This document shows, one piece after another, positions 1 through 11,271 of a DNA stretch of 64,000 nucleotides. Where the stretch lies: the NCBI GenBank assembly GCA_022575985.1, contig JAKSXM010000238.1, positions 14,898,001 to 14,962,000 of the forward strand. The letters run 5' to 3'. The position numbers were made by a program, and so were the translations under genes. The notes under the pieces were generated by a model. It saw nothing but the letters and a program-made list of their open reading frames with translations. It was not told the DNA's origin and made no database searches. Position 1 is the stretch's first letter. Every line of letters begins with the position of its first letter. The stretch is from Anagrus nilaparvatae (Eukaryota > Arthropoda > Insecta > Hymenoptera > Mymaridae).

Positions 1-870
1 TAAGAGAATTATGCATCCTTTTGAATCCTGAAGATATCTTTAAAGCACTTGCAGAAATTTTAAGAGAAGAAGAAAATTTGCGCTTTGCCAGCATTATGGT
101 TCAAACTTTAAATATCATTTTATTGACCAGCTCCGAACTTTATAATCTTAGGAATAAATTAAAAAATTTGGATAACGAGGTTTAAATTTAAAAATAAAAG
201 TGTAAATACCTAAAAATAACAAAATTTATAAGATTTTTATTTTTATCAGGAAAGTGTACAAGTATTTCTTGGGCTATATAAGTCATGGTGTCACAATCCT
301 GTAGCCACAGTTGCATTATGTCTACTTACTAAAAATTACAAACATGCCTATCACCTGGTAAAATCATTGTAAGTATTAATATTATATTAAATTATTTTAA
401 ATTACATTTTTCTTACTTTTTTTTTCTTTTAGCGAAAATATAGAAGTAACCGTTGAATTTTTGATTGAGATTGATAAACTAATTCAACTAATTGAATCAC
501 CAATTTTCACTTGTAAGATATTATTCACTTATCAGCATTTCAAATATGCATTAAACTTGTACAATTTTTTTTTTAAGATTTACGGTTGGAGTTGCTTGAA
601 ATAGAAAGTAATCATTTCTTATTAAGAGCATTATATGGTCTACTAATGATAATACCTCAAAGCGAGGCCTTTCAATTACTTCATAAAAGATTAACAGCCA
701 TTCCTTTGAACCAATTAAATATTTCAACTAAAAGTGATGCCAAAAAAAAAGAAATTACTTTGAGGGATAAAATAGATTTTTCTTATTTGCTTACATATTT
801 TATAAATATTCAAGAAAAACATAAGGACCAAAAGCACCAGCAAAGAGTTTCATCCTTAACAGACAGCTGA
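1..870 (+). CDS. VAC14: VAC14 (PIKfyve complex scaffold), 3' end only
   Basis: Partial gene, cut by the window start. Four exons read in one frame: 1-179, 250-368, 433-512 and 578-870 (TGA at 868-870). The joined product carries the conserved VAC14 C-terminal block: [16 protein letters not shown], then [20 protein letters not shown], then TYLRLELLE and [17 protein letters not shown]14 is the HEAT-repeat scaffold that holds the lipid kinase PIKfyve/Fab1 and the phosphatase FIG4 together on endosomes and lysosomes, where PI(3,5)P2 is made; the C-terminal part seen here is the region used for oligomerisation in the family. All introns are about 65-70 nt with GT-AG ends. It converges on the TBK1 gene, with only 118 bp between the two stop codons, so the 3' UTRs probably overlap. 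Confidence 0.92.
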
Positions 871-988
871 ATCAGTCTTTTATTTTAATTTTACATAAAA
901 AAATATTTGTACATAAAATATATTTATATTTTATAAATAATAATTTAGTTATTTAATTTAACAACAGTGGATGCATTCATTATAAAAA

Positions 989-3412
989 TCATTCTGTACC
1001 ACTAGCCAAATTATCTTCGTTATCTTTGGCTTCACTGCTATCCATTGCAATTTTATTGATTTCATTCAATATCCATTCATTTTCTGATAAAATAACATTA
1101 ATTTCTTGTTGAAGAGTATGAATTTTATTCCATTCTTTAACTACTTCTTTGCTTGATATTTCATTGCTTAGTTCTTTATCATCAATTCCTTTAGTCTTCT
1201 GAACACATTTAGAATCGATACTTGGGCAACAATTAATTCTTCGTATAATATATTCATACCTTTCTTTGCTTTCTTGAGATAATCTTAATGAAAAATTTTC
1301 TAATAACCTATCGTAATTATCCATATCTTTTTCCAGTATTTGAGTTTGTAGAAATACTGTCTGTGCCATTTTAAACCAATCTGCTAAACATTCAATTCTA
1401 TGTGTAATGGCCGGTGTTACTTGCGTATCCAACAGCTCTTTCATTCTACGTCCCGTTTCTGTTACCTGCAAACAAAAAATTTTTATTAAATAAATCTATA
1501 TATTCAATTATAGGAAGTTTTAGACCTTAATTCTTTCCAGAACATGAAACTGTTCATCATTGTATGTAAGAGTTCTAGTTGCTCTGTCTCTCAAAAGATG
1601 CTGCCAGCTATCTCTAAGACGATCGACAAGCGTTGACGCTCTCTGACTAGCTCTTCCATCCCATGGACACCATAAGCCTCGTGTTATTGAATCCCATTCA
1701 TTTTTTAAATTATTTTCTTTGACAAACCTACAAACAATAATCCAAAGTTTACATACTTTTCTAAAACAAATACAATTTACAAACCTCGCGTGTAATTGAG
1801 TAATGGCAGGACCTAATTCTTCAAAAAGTTCATGACTTGCTTTATTCAGATCTTTTTTCCATGGAGTTGTATCTAGCGAAGTACAGGGTATAAGTGTTTC
1901 TTGGCATGACATCAAATGTGATCCTTTAAAAATTTGTTTAGCTATACTTTCGCTTCTTTCTATTGCTAAAGCATAATTTTCCATTACTTTTGTCAAATCC
2001 TTAGCACACTGACATTTACCTAAAGCTCGATTCAGTTCATTAGTTAAATATCCAATAAATGCAAAAACAGCATCTTTTGATAATTTGCTACATTTGGATA
2101 TTCTATCTATTCTTCTTTTACACATGTGCCCAACAGAACATGCAGTCTTAGCCTGGCTAGCATCTGTTTCTACAGATACAAGCGAAGCAAAGACTGGAAA
2201 CTTTGGTAGTTCAGGATCTTTAACAATTGTAACGTTATTATTTTCTTTTGAATACAAAAATAATGGTTCATCTAAACTTGTTTTTGGATAGCCACGACCT
2301 AGAGTTGATTCTTCAATAATTTGTGTGAGTAACACATTATTTTTTAATATAATTTGAGATCTAGATATAATATTTGTTTGATCCTGAATATGTACTTGGA
2401 ATGCAGTAAATTTTTCTTCATCAGGATGCAAATATATTCTTATGGAATTTGCAGCATGTACATCAAATACATGAACTACTTTTCTACAAAGTGTATCTGT
2501 AACTTTTGAAAAAAATCTATCAAAGCTCCAAATCTTTTGATGATCTACTTCTAGCAGTCCTGCTAATAAAGGTGTAACATATCTTCTTAAACCAACGCTA
2601 ATCCTACAATTTGATGGTAAATCTTTGCTCCATTCAATAGGTCCATTTTCTGAAGTTTGTGAACCAGCTATAACCCCTGAAGCTTTTTTTGTTGTTATGT
2701 AAAACATCGTTTCTCTATTTCTTCTACCACCAAATGGCCTAAAAGGCAATTGTCCTGTTGCCACGTGATATAAAGTAACTCCAATTGACCATAAGTCAAC
2801 TGTTGCTCCAAAACTTTTGCCAACAGGTTTACGAAGAACAGCTCGTTCATACATATCAGGATGAAGATACTCTTCGGTACCATATAAAGAAACAAACTGT
2901 TGATCTTCTTGTAATTCTCGAGCTGCCCCAAAGTCTGTTAGCTTATAAATAGTTTTGCCATCTTCAGCTATGAATTTCATTATATTTCCTGGTTTTAAGT
3001 CACGGTGAACAAGATTATTATCTCTCAAGTGTTTCATGCCAGCCGATAAGTGCTCAAGAACAAGAAGAAATTCTTCTTCTGACAAACCATACGTATTTTC
3101 TGGATCATCTAAGATATTAAACAAACTACCACCAGTACACAATTCCATCACTATAACTTTTCCTCTACCATCTTGTTCTTCCTCTATTGCTAGTAACTTA
3201 ACTATATTTTCATGTTTTACTTTACGTAAAACTTCAAATTCACGCATTTGCACATCATGAGGTCTCATGTGACTCACTTGATTAAACGTTTTAACAGCTA
3301 CAGGTTCACCATTATTTTTATTTACACCCTGAAATACTGCACCAGTAGCACCTTTACCAAGAACACTAGTTGTGCACCACACATAATTAGCTGAGCCTCT
3401 TAAAAAAGACAT
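989..3412 (-). CDS. TBK1: TBK1 / IKK-epsilon-like serine/threonine kinase
   Basis: Complete, 768 residues (human TBK1 is 729). Exons 3412-1785, 1727-1526 and 1465-989. The kinase domain fills about residues 10-300: glycine loop GKGATG near 19-24, catalytic Lys41 in AVKTF, HRDLKPGN with Asp138, DFG at 160-162, and the activation-loop serine of the SLYGTEEY motif at about 175, which is the position of human Ser172. A ubiquitin-like region follows and then the helical scaffold, which ends in the last exon. In the family this kinase phosphorylates innate-immune and autophagy adaptors; the fly orthologue ik2/IKK-epsilon also controls cytoskeleton and caspase turnover. The first intron is 57 nt (1728-1784), a multiple of three with no stop, so the raw ORF reads straight through it; removing it restores HARFVKENN. 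The start ATG is the first in frame and sits at the usual distance from the glycine loop. Confidence 0.93.
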
Positions 3413-3712
3413 AATGTTAATAGCAATTCAAAAATTTAAATAAACATATTGATAAATCATTTTGATTTTGTAAATTGTTCCAACCACAAGGAAGGTATTA
3501 GATTTTTAATTTTTGTTGGTTAAATAACAATATCATGTTAAAATAAAGCCTCTAAAATAAAAGTATTCTTAAGGTTTTAAATCACTACATTAGAATCAAC
3601 CTTTTTGAATCTTATTATTTGATAATCGATTAGGTATATTTGATATCTATCTCAACTGTTTCAATGAATGTGAAATTTCAAAAACGCATTGTACAAGGGG
3701 TGGGGATAAAAG

Positions 3713-3860
3713 GTATACTATGTGTTTCAGATCAACAAGATTCTGTATAACCAATCATGTTTATAACTAGATGATCTGTCTCTCTCTTACTCGTTATTTT
3801 ACTAGCTTATGATTGGCTTTTCAAAAAGGATATCTTGTTGATCTAAAACAGACTGTATAC
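3713..3860. mobile_element. Short inverted-repeat element (MITE-like)
   Basis: The two ends are imperfect inverted copies of about 45 nt: GTATAC...CAGATCAACAAGAT...ACCAATCAT on the left and the reverse complement of ATGATTGG...ATCTTGTTGATCT...GTATAC on the right. The centre (TCTGTCTCTCTCTTACTCG) is unique. It lies about 300 bp upstream of the TBK1 start. No transposase and no other copy is visible in the window. Confidence 0.55.
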
Positions 3861-4027
3861 TTAAAAAAAGTAAACAGAACTCAAAAACAATTGACATGGT
3901 GGGTATTTAGTGAAGACTGCGCCAGCTCTAACATTTAAGCATAGGAGTTGGTGTGGTCTTCCATAAAGTATACTCGAGGAAAACAATTTTTACAATGTGG
4001 TCGTTGTTTTCGCTAAAAAGCTCCAAT

Positions 4028-4037
4028 GTCACGTGAC
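4028..4037. promoter_or_regulatory. GTCACGTGAC palindrome (CLEAR/E-box type)
   Basis: Perfect 10-bp palindrome around CACGTG, 616 bp upstream of the TBK1 start and downstream of RpL7. This is the consensus bound by the MITF/TFEB family of bHLH-Zip factors. Function here is inferred only. Confidence 0.4.
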
Positions 4038-4334
4038 CAAACCGATTCACCTTATAATGCATAAACGTTGGTCAGCTGATTAACCTAAAAGCTTACAGTC
4101 TCACTGTGCAACGGTTAATATAATTAATAAAATTAAACCTTTGAATATTATCTATTGGAGTGATTATTTTGATAAAAAATTAATATTTTTTAATAAAATA
4201 ATAGTACGTTCTTAATGTCTCAGTCCCAGTAGCGCCCTCAAATAATGTAGAAAAAACCTCAAATAAATTAAAAAATAAACAACTGTTTAAAGTACAAAAC
4301 TTTCATACTTTATTATAAATTTACAAATTTTAAA

Positions 4335-5711
4335 TTAAACCATTCGTCTAAGAAGTTCATTAATTTTGTCTTCACGGTTACCAAAATCTCCTCCTTCTAC
4401 ATAATGATTAGTTTTTTTTCTCCATCCTCCAGTAGGTGTGTTGAGCTGAAAAAAATATTTATAAATTTTAAAATTTAATTTTAAAATGTTTATTTTAGTC
4501 TATACTGTGCAAAAACAATTTTCTGGCAACATAAGATACATGTTTAAAGATTAAATTTATAAAATTGTTTTCATATTTATTTTTGACATAGTAGGAAGCA
4601 GTAAATAAATAATATTATCAACCACTATGCCTATGTCAATGATTGTGGCTATTGTTTACAATAATATTTACCTTGAAAGGCCACAGGAAGTTGCTGGCAT
4701 ATTTAAATTTTGGTCCAACAGTAAATATTTCATGGATTAGATCCTCCGTACAAATAATGTTAGAACGACCTGAAGTAAATTAATAATTTAAATGATATGA
4801 ATAAAATTAAATAATAGAAATTTTTACCTAAAGCCTTTTCAATGATGGCATTGCTAGTTATTGGAATTCTTTGCTTATTTATTTTAGCAAAGCCTCGTTT
4901 GTACATTAATTCTCTAACTGATTTGAGATTTGGGTAACCCCAAGTAATATAAGGCTCAATAATACGGAGCATATTGATTGTAGCTTTATTTAATTTTATG
5001 AAAACTCCATTATTTATTTGTTTGAGTCTGAACAATTTTAAAATTTTACGAACTTTTGGAGCTACTTGATTAACACCTCTGATTCTAATAACAAAGGCAA
5101 GTTTTGCTTCTCCAGGGATGTAATAATTTCCATGCTTTTTAGCTTCTCTGATTAAACGGATTTCATCCCTTTCTTTCATTCTGTATTCTTTTACATACTG
5201 CTCTGCTCTTTTAAAAATTTCTTTCCTTTTTTTGTGGTAATTTGCACGTCGCTAAAAAAAGACATTAATTAGTCGTTAATAATTTGGTACAGATCTAATT
5301 AAATTCATATTTTACCTTGATAGATGTTTGTAACCTAGAAGCATTAGCGGTTTCTCGGCGCTTTCTTCTTTTGAGCACCGATTCAGGCACTGCTGGCAGC
5401 TTTTTAGCTGATGCAGCTTTTTTTTCTTTTGGCTGACTAAAATTGAAATAAATTTTACCTTTAGTGTTAATTCTAAGATTTTACTTTTTTTAATCTTTTG
5501 CATGTTGTTCTCAATTAGGTTACTTTATTACTTTACTTTAAGCTTAAAAAACTTTATAATTATTAGAAATAAAAAAAAAAATATTAATTAATAATTTCAA
5601 AATTTATTATTATTAGTAATATTATTGCATTAATGAAAATAATTAACGAAAATTATCATTGATGTTAATAGATTTATTTGAGTAAATAAAATCAACTTAC
5701 GTGTCTGCCAT
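4335..5711 (-). CDS. RpL7: 60S ribosomal protein L7 (uL30)
   Basis: Complete, 254 residues in five exons: 5711-5701, 5436-5316, 5251-4828, 4769-4672 and 4445-4335. The first exon encodes only ATGGCAGACAC. The product has the basic N-terminal extension ([19 protein letters not shown]), then [39 protein letters not shown] and [20 protein letters not shown], all hallmarks of eukaryotic L7. It is a structural protein of the large ribosomal subunit. The minus strand just upstream of the ATG carries a pyrimidine run beginning with C (5731 down to 5720), a good 5'TOP start, which would give a 5' UTR of about 20 nt. Intron positions and length are ordinary for the family. It is divergent from EEF1AKMT1, whose target eEF1A also acts in translation. 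Confidence 0.96.
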
Positions 5712-5973
5712 TTTTTTCTAAAGAGAAAAAGAATACACAATGACAAGATCCACAACGTCTCAGTTGCCCCCGCGCAAAAAAGTTTCTCATTCGAGTCTTG
5801 CGCGAGTAATTGTTTTCTGACTACCACGTGACTTGAATGAATGGAGGTATCTCACACTGGAAAGGTTAGTTTCGTTTCACTATGGGTTAGTTTAAATCAC
5901 GTATCACGTTCAAATTACCACGTGTGACATATTAGAGTAAAATATAGATTTCAGCTCGTTTTGTTTACGAAAA
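5712..5973. promoter_or_regulatory. Shared bidirectional promoter, RpL7 / EEF1AKMT1
   Basis: Only 262 bp separate the two start codons. The stretch is less AT-rich than its surroundings and carries two CACGTG E-boxes (5825-5830 and 5919-5924), plus the pyrimidine tract of the RpL7 5'TOP leader at 5720-5731. Both genes belong to the translation machinery, so co-expression is plausible but unproven. Confidence 0.6.
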
Positions 5974-6799
5974 ATGGATGAAGATTCAGATAATGAAATC
6001 CCCAGACTACATCCACAAACACTTGCTGCATTAACTGAATTTTACAAAGAACAAGAAGAAAAAGAAAAAAAAATAAATGCTAGCCTATATCCAAATGAAA
6101 ATGAGCAGTCAAGTATTGAATTTCAGGAAAATTGGGTATTTTGACGTTCATTTATCATTTTGATATTAACTAAAATTAATTAATATTACTGTAGCAATTA
6201 AGTCAATTTTGGTACGACTGCAGTACAATAGAAACTCTTGTGAAAGGTTGTCTTGCATGTACCAATGAAACAGAAAAAATAGCTTTGGTATCATGTCCAT
6301 CGTTGTTTAAAAGTTTGAGATCCGCGGCTAAATCAAGAGAAGGTATTTTAACAACTCAAGTATTTTATTTCCCAATCATTTATAAATAACTATATTTTTA
6401 GTAAATTTATTTGAATATGATCAGCGGTTTTCTGTGTTTGAATCTTTTATTTTATATGATTATAATACACCTCTCAATGTACCAGAGCAAATGAAAAATT
6501 ACTTTGACCTAGTTATCTGCGATCCTCCATTCATTTCTGAAGAATGTTTAACTAAAATGGCCAAAACAATTAAATTTTTATGCAAAGAAAAAATTGTACT
6601 TTGTACTGGTAAGTATAAAACAAAATATCAATAAACTTTAATACTAAAGCTTAATATCCAAACAGGAGCTGTTATGAATAATCTGGCTGAAGAACTTTTA
6701 AATGTCAAAAAATGTAAATTTGTACCACAGCATAAAAATAATTTAGCAAATGAATTTGCATGTTATTCTAATTTTAACTTTGACAAATATTTATGTTAA
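5974..6799 (+). CDS. EEF1AKMT1: EEF1A lysine methyltransferase 1
   Basis: Complete, 216 residues in four exons: 5974-6135, 6195-6342, 6402-6608 and 6666-6799. The N-terminus ([15 protein letters not shown]) and the motif sequence [10 protein letters not shown] match the EEF1AKMT1/N6AMT2 family, which trimethylates a lysine of elongation factor eEF1A. The methyltransferase signature DLVICDPPF places the catalytic DPPF at residues 144-147; LCTGAVM follows. Human EEF1AKMT1 is 214 residues, so the gene is full length. The family was once annotated as a DNA adenine methylase because of DPPF, but that activity should not be assumed. The stop codon overlaps an AATAAA polyadenylation signal (6798-6803), implying a very short 3' UTR. 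Confidence 0.93.
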
Positions 6800-6803
6800 T
6801 AAA

Positions 6804-8147
6804 CTCTTTATTATGAAAATTTTTGTTTTTACATAATTATTCATTAAAAAATTATATAAGCGTATATGCATAAAAATTTAATTATTAGTTTATTTTATTT
6901 TATATTTCATATATTAGAAGAATTTGCTCAGGAAATTTCCCGTTTTAAAAATTTAAAAAATTTATAGAAAGAATTTTTCCATATTAATACAAGTGTTTAT
7001 AATAATAAAATTATTAACACTCAAAGGAGTAAAAAGATTAACTATTTATAAATCAATATTTTGCTTTTAGATAAACTTATGAATTTATTAAATGACATAG
7101 TAAAATCAATCTAATCAGTTTTATTGCTTAGAGTACTTAAAGCTTATTGCTAATTAATAATTTTGAAAATTTACAGTAGCTAAATAGCCGCTTAATTAGT
7201 TTAATTGGCCATGATTCGAGCTGCTATAGACCTATAAGGATAAAAATTTCAAGATTTTCCTATATTTGTGTAATAAAAACATGAAAATTTTTGAGGCTGA
7301 TCCAAAGTCCATGACCTTTCATCTAATGCTGTTTTGGCTCAGAAAGATTCTAGAGATAAATATAAAAATTTTTTTTTCATTAAAAAATATTCATTTTGCG
7401 TGCTAAAAATTTAATAATTGGCATTATTAGTTAATTGAACAAAAATATAATTAGCTTGTATAAGCATCTAAAAATTAAGTTTCCAATATAACTAGACTGG
7501 CTTGCTGGTTATGCTATGCGGTACTCTAGATCGAGATCCATCAGGGTCAATTTCCGTAATGGTAAGCAATATTTAATTTTTTTTTCAAATTGCACTTTTT
7601 GTTTCTGCATAGTTAAATTAACTTGTATATATACATTTTAATTTATTACTAATTTTATTATAATTTTTATAATGTATTATTTAACTTTTCATGTTAATTT
7701 TTTCATATTAATTTTTACATGTTATAAATTTTAAAACATATGTTATATAGCATATGAGAATTTATATCTGGGTAACGTGTTTTGATATGAAAAACTAGGT
7801 ACCCAAAGAATAAGAAAATTTTCTGGCTTCCATCAAGAGCTATTTACATATATTATTCTCAATAAAAAAAATCCCATAAGAATAATACGTAAAATTTATT
7901 TTTATATTTTTGTAGCAGTACCTATATTACCATTGAAAATTTATTAGGTATTTGAAACTTGAAATGTATAAAAAAGCTGTGCCAAATGTGTGATAGAAAA
8001 TTAGGATATACCTATACACCTGAAAAGTTGTTTAAGTCCCGCGCTGTTTTGATTACCTGGTGCTGCCACTCTTTCCCCCCTTATTATTATAGGGCAAATA
8101 TGGCAGTGTAAATATTTATTTTTGGATTGAATTATTAAAAATAAAAA
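6804..8147. other. AT-rich intergenic region
   Basis: No coding region found. It contains a tRNA-like stretch at about 7491-7560 (listed separately) and otherwise simple AT-rich sequence. A moderately GC-richer patch around 8035-8095 probably belongs to the CEP43 promoter. Confidence 0.5.
7491..7560 (+). repeat. tRNA-like segment, possible SINE head
   Basis: Carries an A-box-like TGGCTTGCTGG and, about 45 nt on, a B-box-like GGGTCAATTTC with ATCGAGATCC just before it. It does not close into a good acceptor stem, so a working tRNA gene is unlikely; a tRNA-derived SINE remnant or chance similarity remain possible. Confidence 0.25.
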
Positions 8148-9456
8148 ATGGTAGATAGTAATATTTCCATGGAGGAAGATACAGAATTAAGAGACCTTGT
8201 AGTGCAGACATTGGAAAATAATGGAGTCTTGGCAAAAGTCAGGGCAAGTATTTTTTTTTCTTGAAATTAGAAAGTGTAGGTTATGTAATTAAAACATTTT
8301 AGGCTGAATTGCGGGCAAGTGTATTCCTTACTTTAGAAGAACAAGAGTCCGTCTTAGTAAGATTACTGATTACTATATTTACTCCTGCTAATTGCCAAAT
8401 TAAAATTTCTTTTTTATTGTAGAATCCTGAACCATTATTAAACAAAACTGTTAAACAGTACCTTTCAAATCCAGAAGGTAAGCTACTATTTTGCCTAGTA
8501 AGAGAGTTCCTAGAATACTTTGGCTTAAATTATACAGTATCTGTATTTGATCCTGAAACTTATTTTGGGAAAGATTACAATTATAAGGATAGGCATAAAT
8601 TATCAGAAGAATTGGGTATTGATTCAAAAGAACCTTTGCTAGGAGAAATATTAAAAAAAACTATTAATAGTGCCTTAAATAAAAAGGTATTAATTTATTC
8701 ATAGTGTCTCTTCTAACTGTGATCAATTAAAATTCTTTTTCAGGTTGAAAATGGAGATACCACTAGTAATAATGCAAATACTACTTTTGACGTTAGTAAC
8801 CCAAAAATACTGGACACAACTTCTCTTTCAGAAAATACATACAATTCAAATTTTGAAATACCAATTAATGTTACTATTACTGATAAAAAAATAAACCAGA
8901 CATTTATTCAAAATGAAATTAATAATGCTATTAACGCCGAAGTAGAGAACAAAAATATTTTTCAAAATAAAATTAATCAAAATGCACACAATAAACATAA
9001 TTCTGGCAATGTTTTATTTTTTGATGAAATAATAATTGATGGAAAAAAAGAAAAACTAGACGATGAAATTGAACTACCTAAACTGAATAGCGATTTTCCT
9101 GCTTTAAATGGAAAAAAAGCTAATTTAAATGATTTGAAAGAGTTGATGGAAATAAGTAATAAAATTAAACTTTATTAAAAAAAACTGATGCAAAATAAAT
9201 TGACATAACTTAATTTTAGCTGACAGTTTTCAACATTATGACCAAGACTTAACACCACCAGCTTCAGCAAGTAGTAATGAACAAAGTCCTTCAAAAATTC
9301 AAAATTCATTTCAAGAAGAAATATACGAAGAAATCCCCAGCAGTTCCTCTTGTGTAAGTTGCATATTTGTTTATTACTATAACTTTCAAATAACAATTTT
9401 GTATTTTTTAGCTTGAAAAAAGTATGACCAGTTTAAATATTGGTATGCTAGATTAA
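8148..9456 (+). CDS. CEP43: CEP43 / FOP centrosomal protein
   Basis: Complete, 334 residues in six exons: 8148-8243, 8303-8356, 8423-8686, 8744-9155, 9220-9353 and 9412-9456. The N-terminal half has the FOP dimerisation region (ELRDLVVQTLENNGVLAKVRA) followed by a LisH motif (about residues 70-98, GKLLFCLVREFLEYFGLN) and VFDPE. The rest is asparagine-rich and disordered. FOP/CEP43 anchors microtubules at the centrosome and helps ciliogenesis together with CEP350. The first intron uses a GC donor (AGG then GCAAGT) instead of GT; this is the only join that restores the conserved KVRAELRA sequence. It converges on TIM13 with 358 bp between stop codons. Confidence 0.9.
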
Positions 9457-9814
9457 GTAAAAGTGGATGAAATTGATACATGCGTGCCTATGTATAAATA
9501 CATACACAAAGAATATTTTTTATAAAAAATTAAATGCATTTAAATATACATTTAATTGCTTTTAAGGAAAAACCACTGATTCCTATTATACTTGAAAGTA
9601 ATTAAAATACGTTATTTTAAAATATTCATCGAGAACCGTGGTGCTTAAAGTTTGTACTTAAGCTTTGTATACATTTTAAAATAAAACTATTATTTGAACA
9701 AAATTTTCATGACTTTTTGTATATTAAATGTATTACCATATTTACAATATTAATTAATTTACATAGTTTAACAAGTTTGAATTAACAAAATATAAAAGTC
9801 TTGTCTAGACGGGT

Positions 9815-10234
9815 TTACAATTTGTTACGTTCTAATTGTATTCTATTGCTGTAGGCTTTTGAAACCACATTGTATGAGTCCATGTACCGATCCATACACA
9901 TAGCTACACATTTCTGAAAATAATATTATCTATTAAATTAAATTATTTCTAAATTAAATAATCTTTTAGTTTTTTTTTTTACCTGCTCTGAATTATCTAA
10001 TGATGTACCAGGTTTTTGAACACACTGTTTGAAACATTTTTCCGTGATTTTCTAAAATACACAAAAATTTATTGTTTTGCAAAGAACACAAAAAACGAAT
10101 AAACAAATTTAATGACCAGTTATTATTACCGTAAGTAATTCTTGAAAATTCGCTATAGCTATTTCTTGTTTTACTTTATCCATTAATTCATCTTTTTGAG
10201 CCCCAGTAAGTCCAGCACTGCCCAAAGAATCCAT
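9815..10234 (-). CDS. Tim13: Small Tim chaperone TIM13
   Basis: Complete, 90 residues in three exons: 10234-10130, 10051-9983 and 9913-9815. The twin CX3C motif is intact: CFKQC at 41-45 and CVAMC at 60-64, separated by 14 residues. The block [20 protein letters not shown] and then [12 protein letters not shown] is diagnostic for Tim13 rather than Tim8, 9 or 10. The protein pairs with Tim8 as a hexameric chaperone in the mitochondrial intermembrane space, escorting hydrophobic precursors to TIM22. No presequence is expected for this family and none is present. Confidence 0.95.
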
Positions 10235-11271
10235 GATTTAATATATTTTATAATTTAATCTCAATTTTAATTGATAAATAATAATTTGACCCAAAGTTAT
10301 TCTTGATTATAGCTTGAGAAAAATATCTAACCTCAAATAAAAGTAACGAAATCGCACGCACGTTGCTTATCTATATATTCTTTATAGGTATGCGTCACAA
10401 ATATCGGCGGAGGTTTTTAAATTTCTCGCCGTAGAAAAAGAAAAATTGTAACCCAATAAAGACAATAATAATAATTAAATCTTAATTCTAATCAAAATGC
10501 ATTTTATTCGCTAAAGATATATATTATATTTTTATAAAAATATAAATATTTAACTCAAGAAATAACAAGCAGTAACAAGTAAAATTGAGTCCGGCCCTTC
10601 CCTACTCTATAAAAAAAATTGGAGCTGTAAACGGCGATTTTTATAAAAATAAGTAAAAATTTTGCATAAAATATATTATTAGCATGGGATTTTTTGATAA
10701 ATCGAAAAAGTAAAAAAGAAAACAATAAAAATATAAAAATAATGTTATATATAGAGTAATAGCTGAATTTATTATTTTCAATAAAATTAAAATACTTTAC
10801 AGACAAATTTTTATTTTTGGAAAAAATGTAAGCAATTTAATACAAATGAGGAATCCAATTGAGTTTTGAAATATTGTGATAAGAGCATTACATTTACAAC
10901 AAAGCATTACATTACATTACAACAAAGTGACCCCACCATCAAAAAATGCGTAATGCCCAAATCTCAATGCGCATGCGTAAATGTCATTACATCCCGATCA
11001 GAATCAATTTCGGTCTAATCTCGGCAAGTATCGCGGCGTTAGCGAGGCTGCTAGGTCAACAGATCTTTGACAATTTGCTCGTTCTTTAGTAAACCATTTG
11101 GACCAAGTTAACCAATAATTGACATTCCATCAGTGATCACCGACTTATGGCAAATTTATACGAAGAATTTTGACGACAAAAAAAATGTTAAAATAACAGT
11201 ACTAAGAATTTTTTGAAAAATAACTTCTTTAATAATAGATCAACAAAATTTTACAACTATATATTTATGTG
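10235..11271. other. Intergenic region with a MITE fragment
   Basis: No gene seen. It includes a one-armed copy of the GAGTCCGRCCCTT element at 10584-10690 and a GC-richer patch around 10970-11060 that contains ATGCGCATGCG and could be promoter sequence. The TIM13 promoter lies at its left end. Confidence 0.5.
10584..10690. mobile_element. One-armed fragment of the ATTGAGTCCG element
   Basis: Begins ATTGAGTCCGGCCCTTCCCT and continues through TTGGAGCTG...AACGGCGATTTTTATAA and then TAAAAATTTTGCATAAAATAT, which matches the right arm of the fuller copy at 45525-45851 in reverse orientation. The second arm is missing. The right boundary is approximate. Confidence 0.65.

Larger units (their letters stand above)
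3413..4334. other. Intergenic region between TBK1 and RpL7
   Basis: No coding potential seen. It should hold the TBK1 promoter and the RpL7 3' UTR. It contains a 148-bp inverted-repeat element (3713-3860) and a perfect GTCACGTGAC palindrome (4028-4037), both listed separately. Confidence 0.6.

Noticed and set aside
2085..3260. Plus-strand frames opposite the TBK1 kinase exon
   Set aside because: Antisense shadows; the minus strand encodes a complete and well conserved kinase domain.
7491..7560. A functional tRNA gene
   Set aside because: A- and B-box-like words are present but acceptor and T stems do not pair; kept only as a possible SINE remnant.
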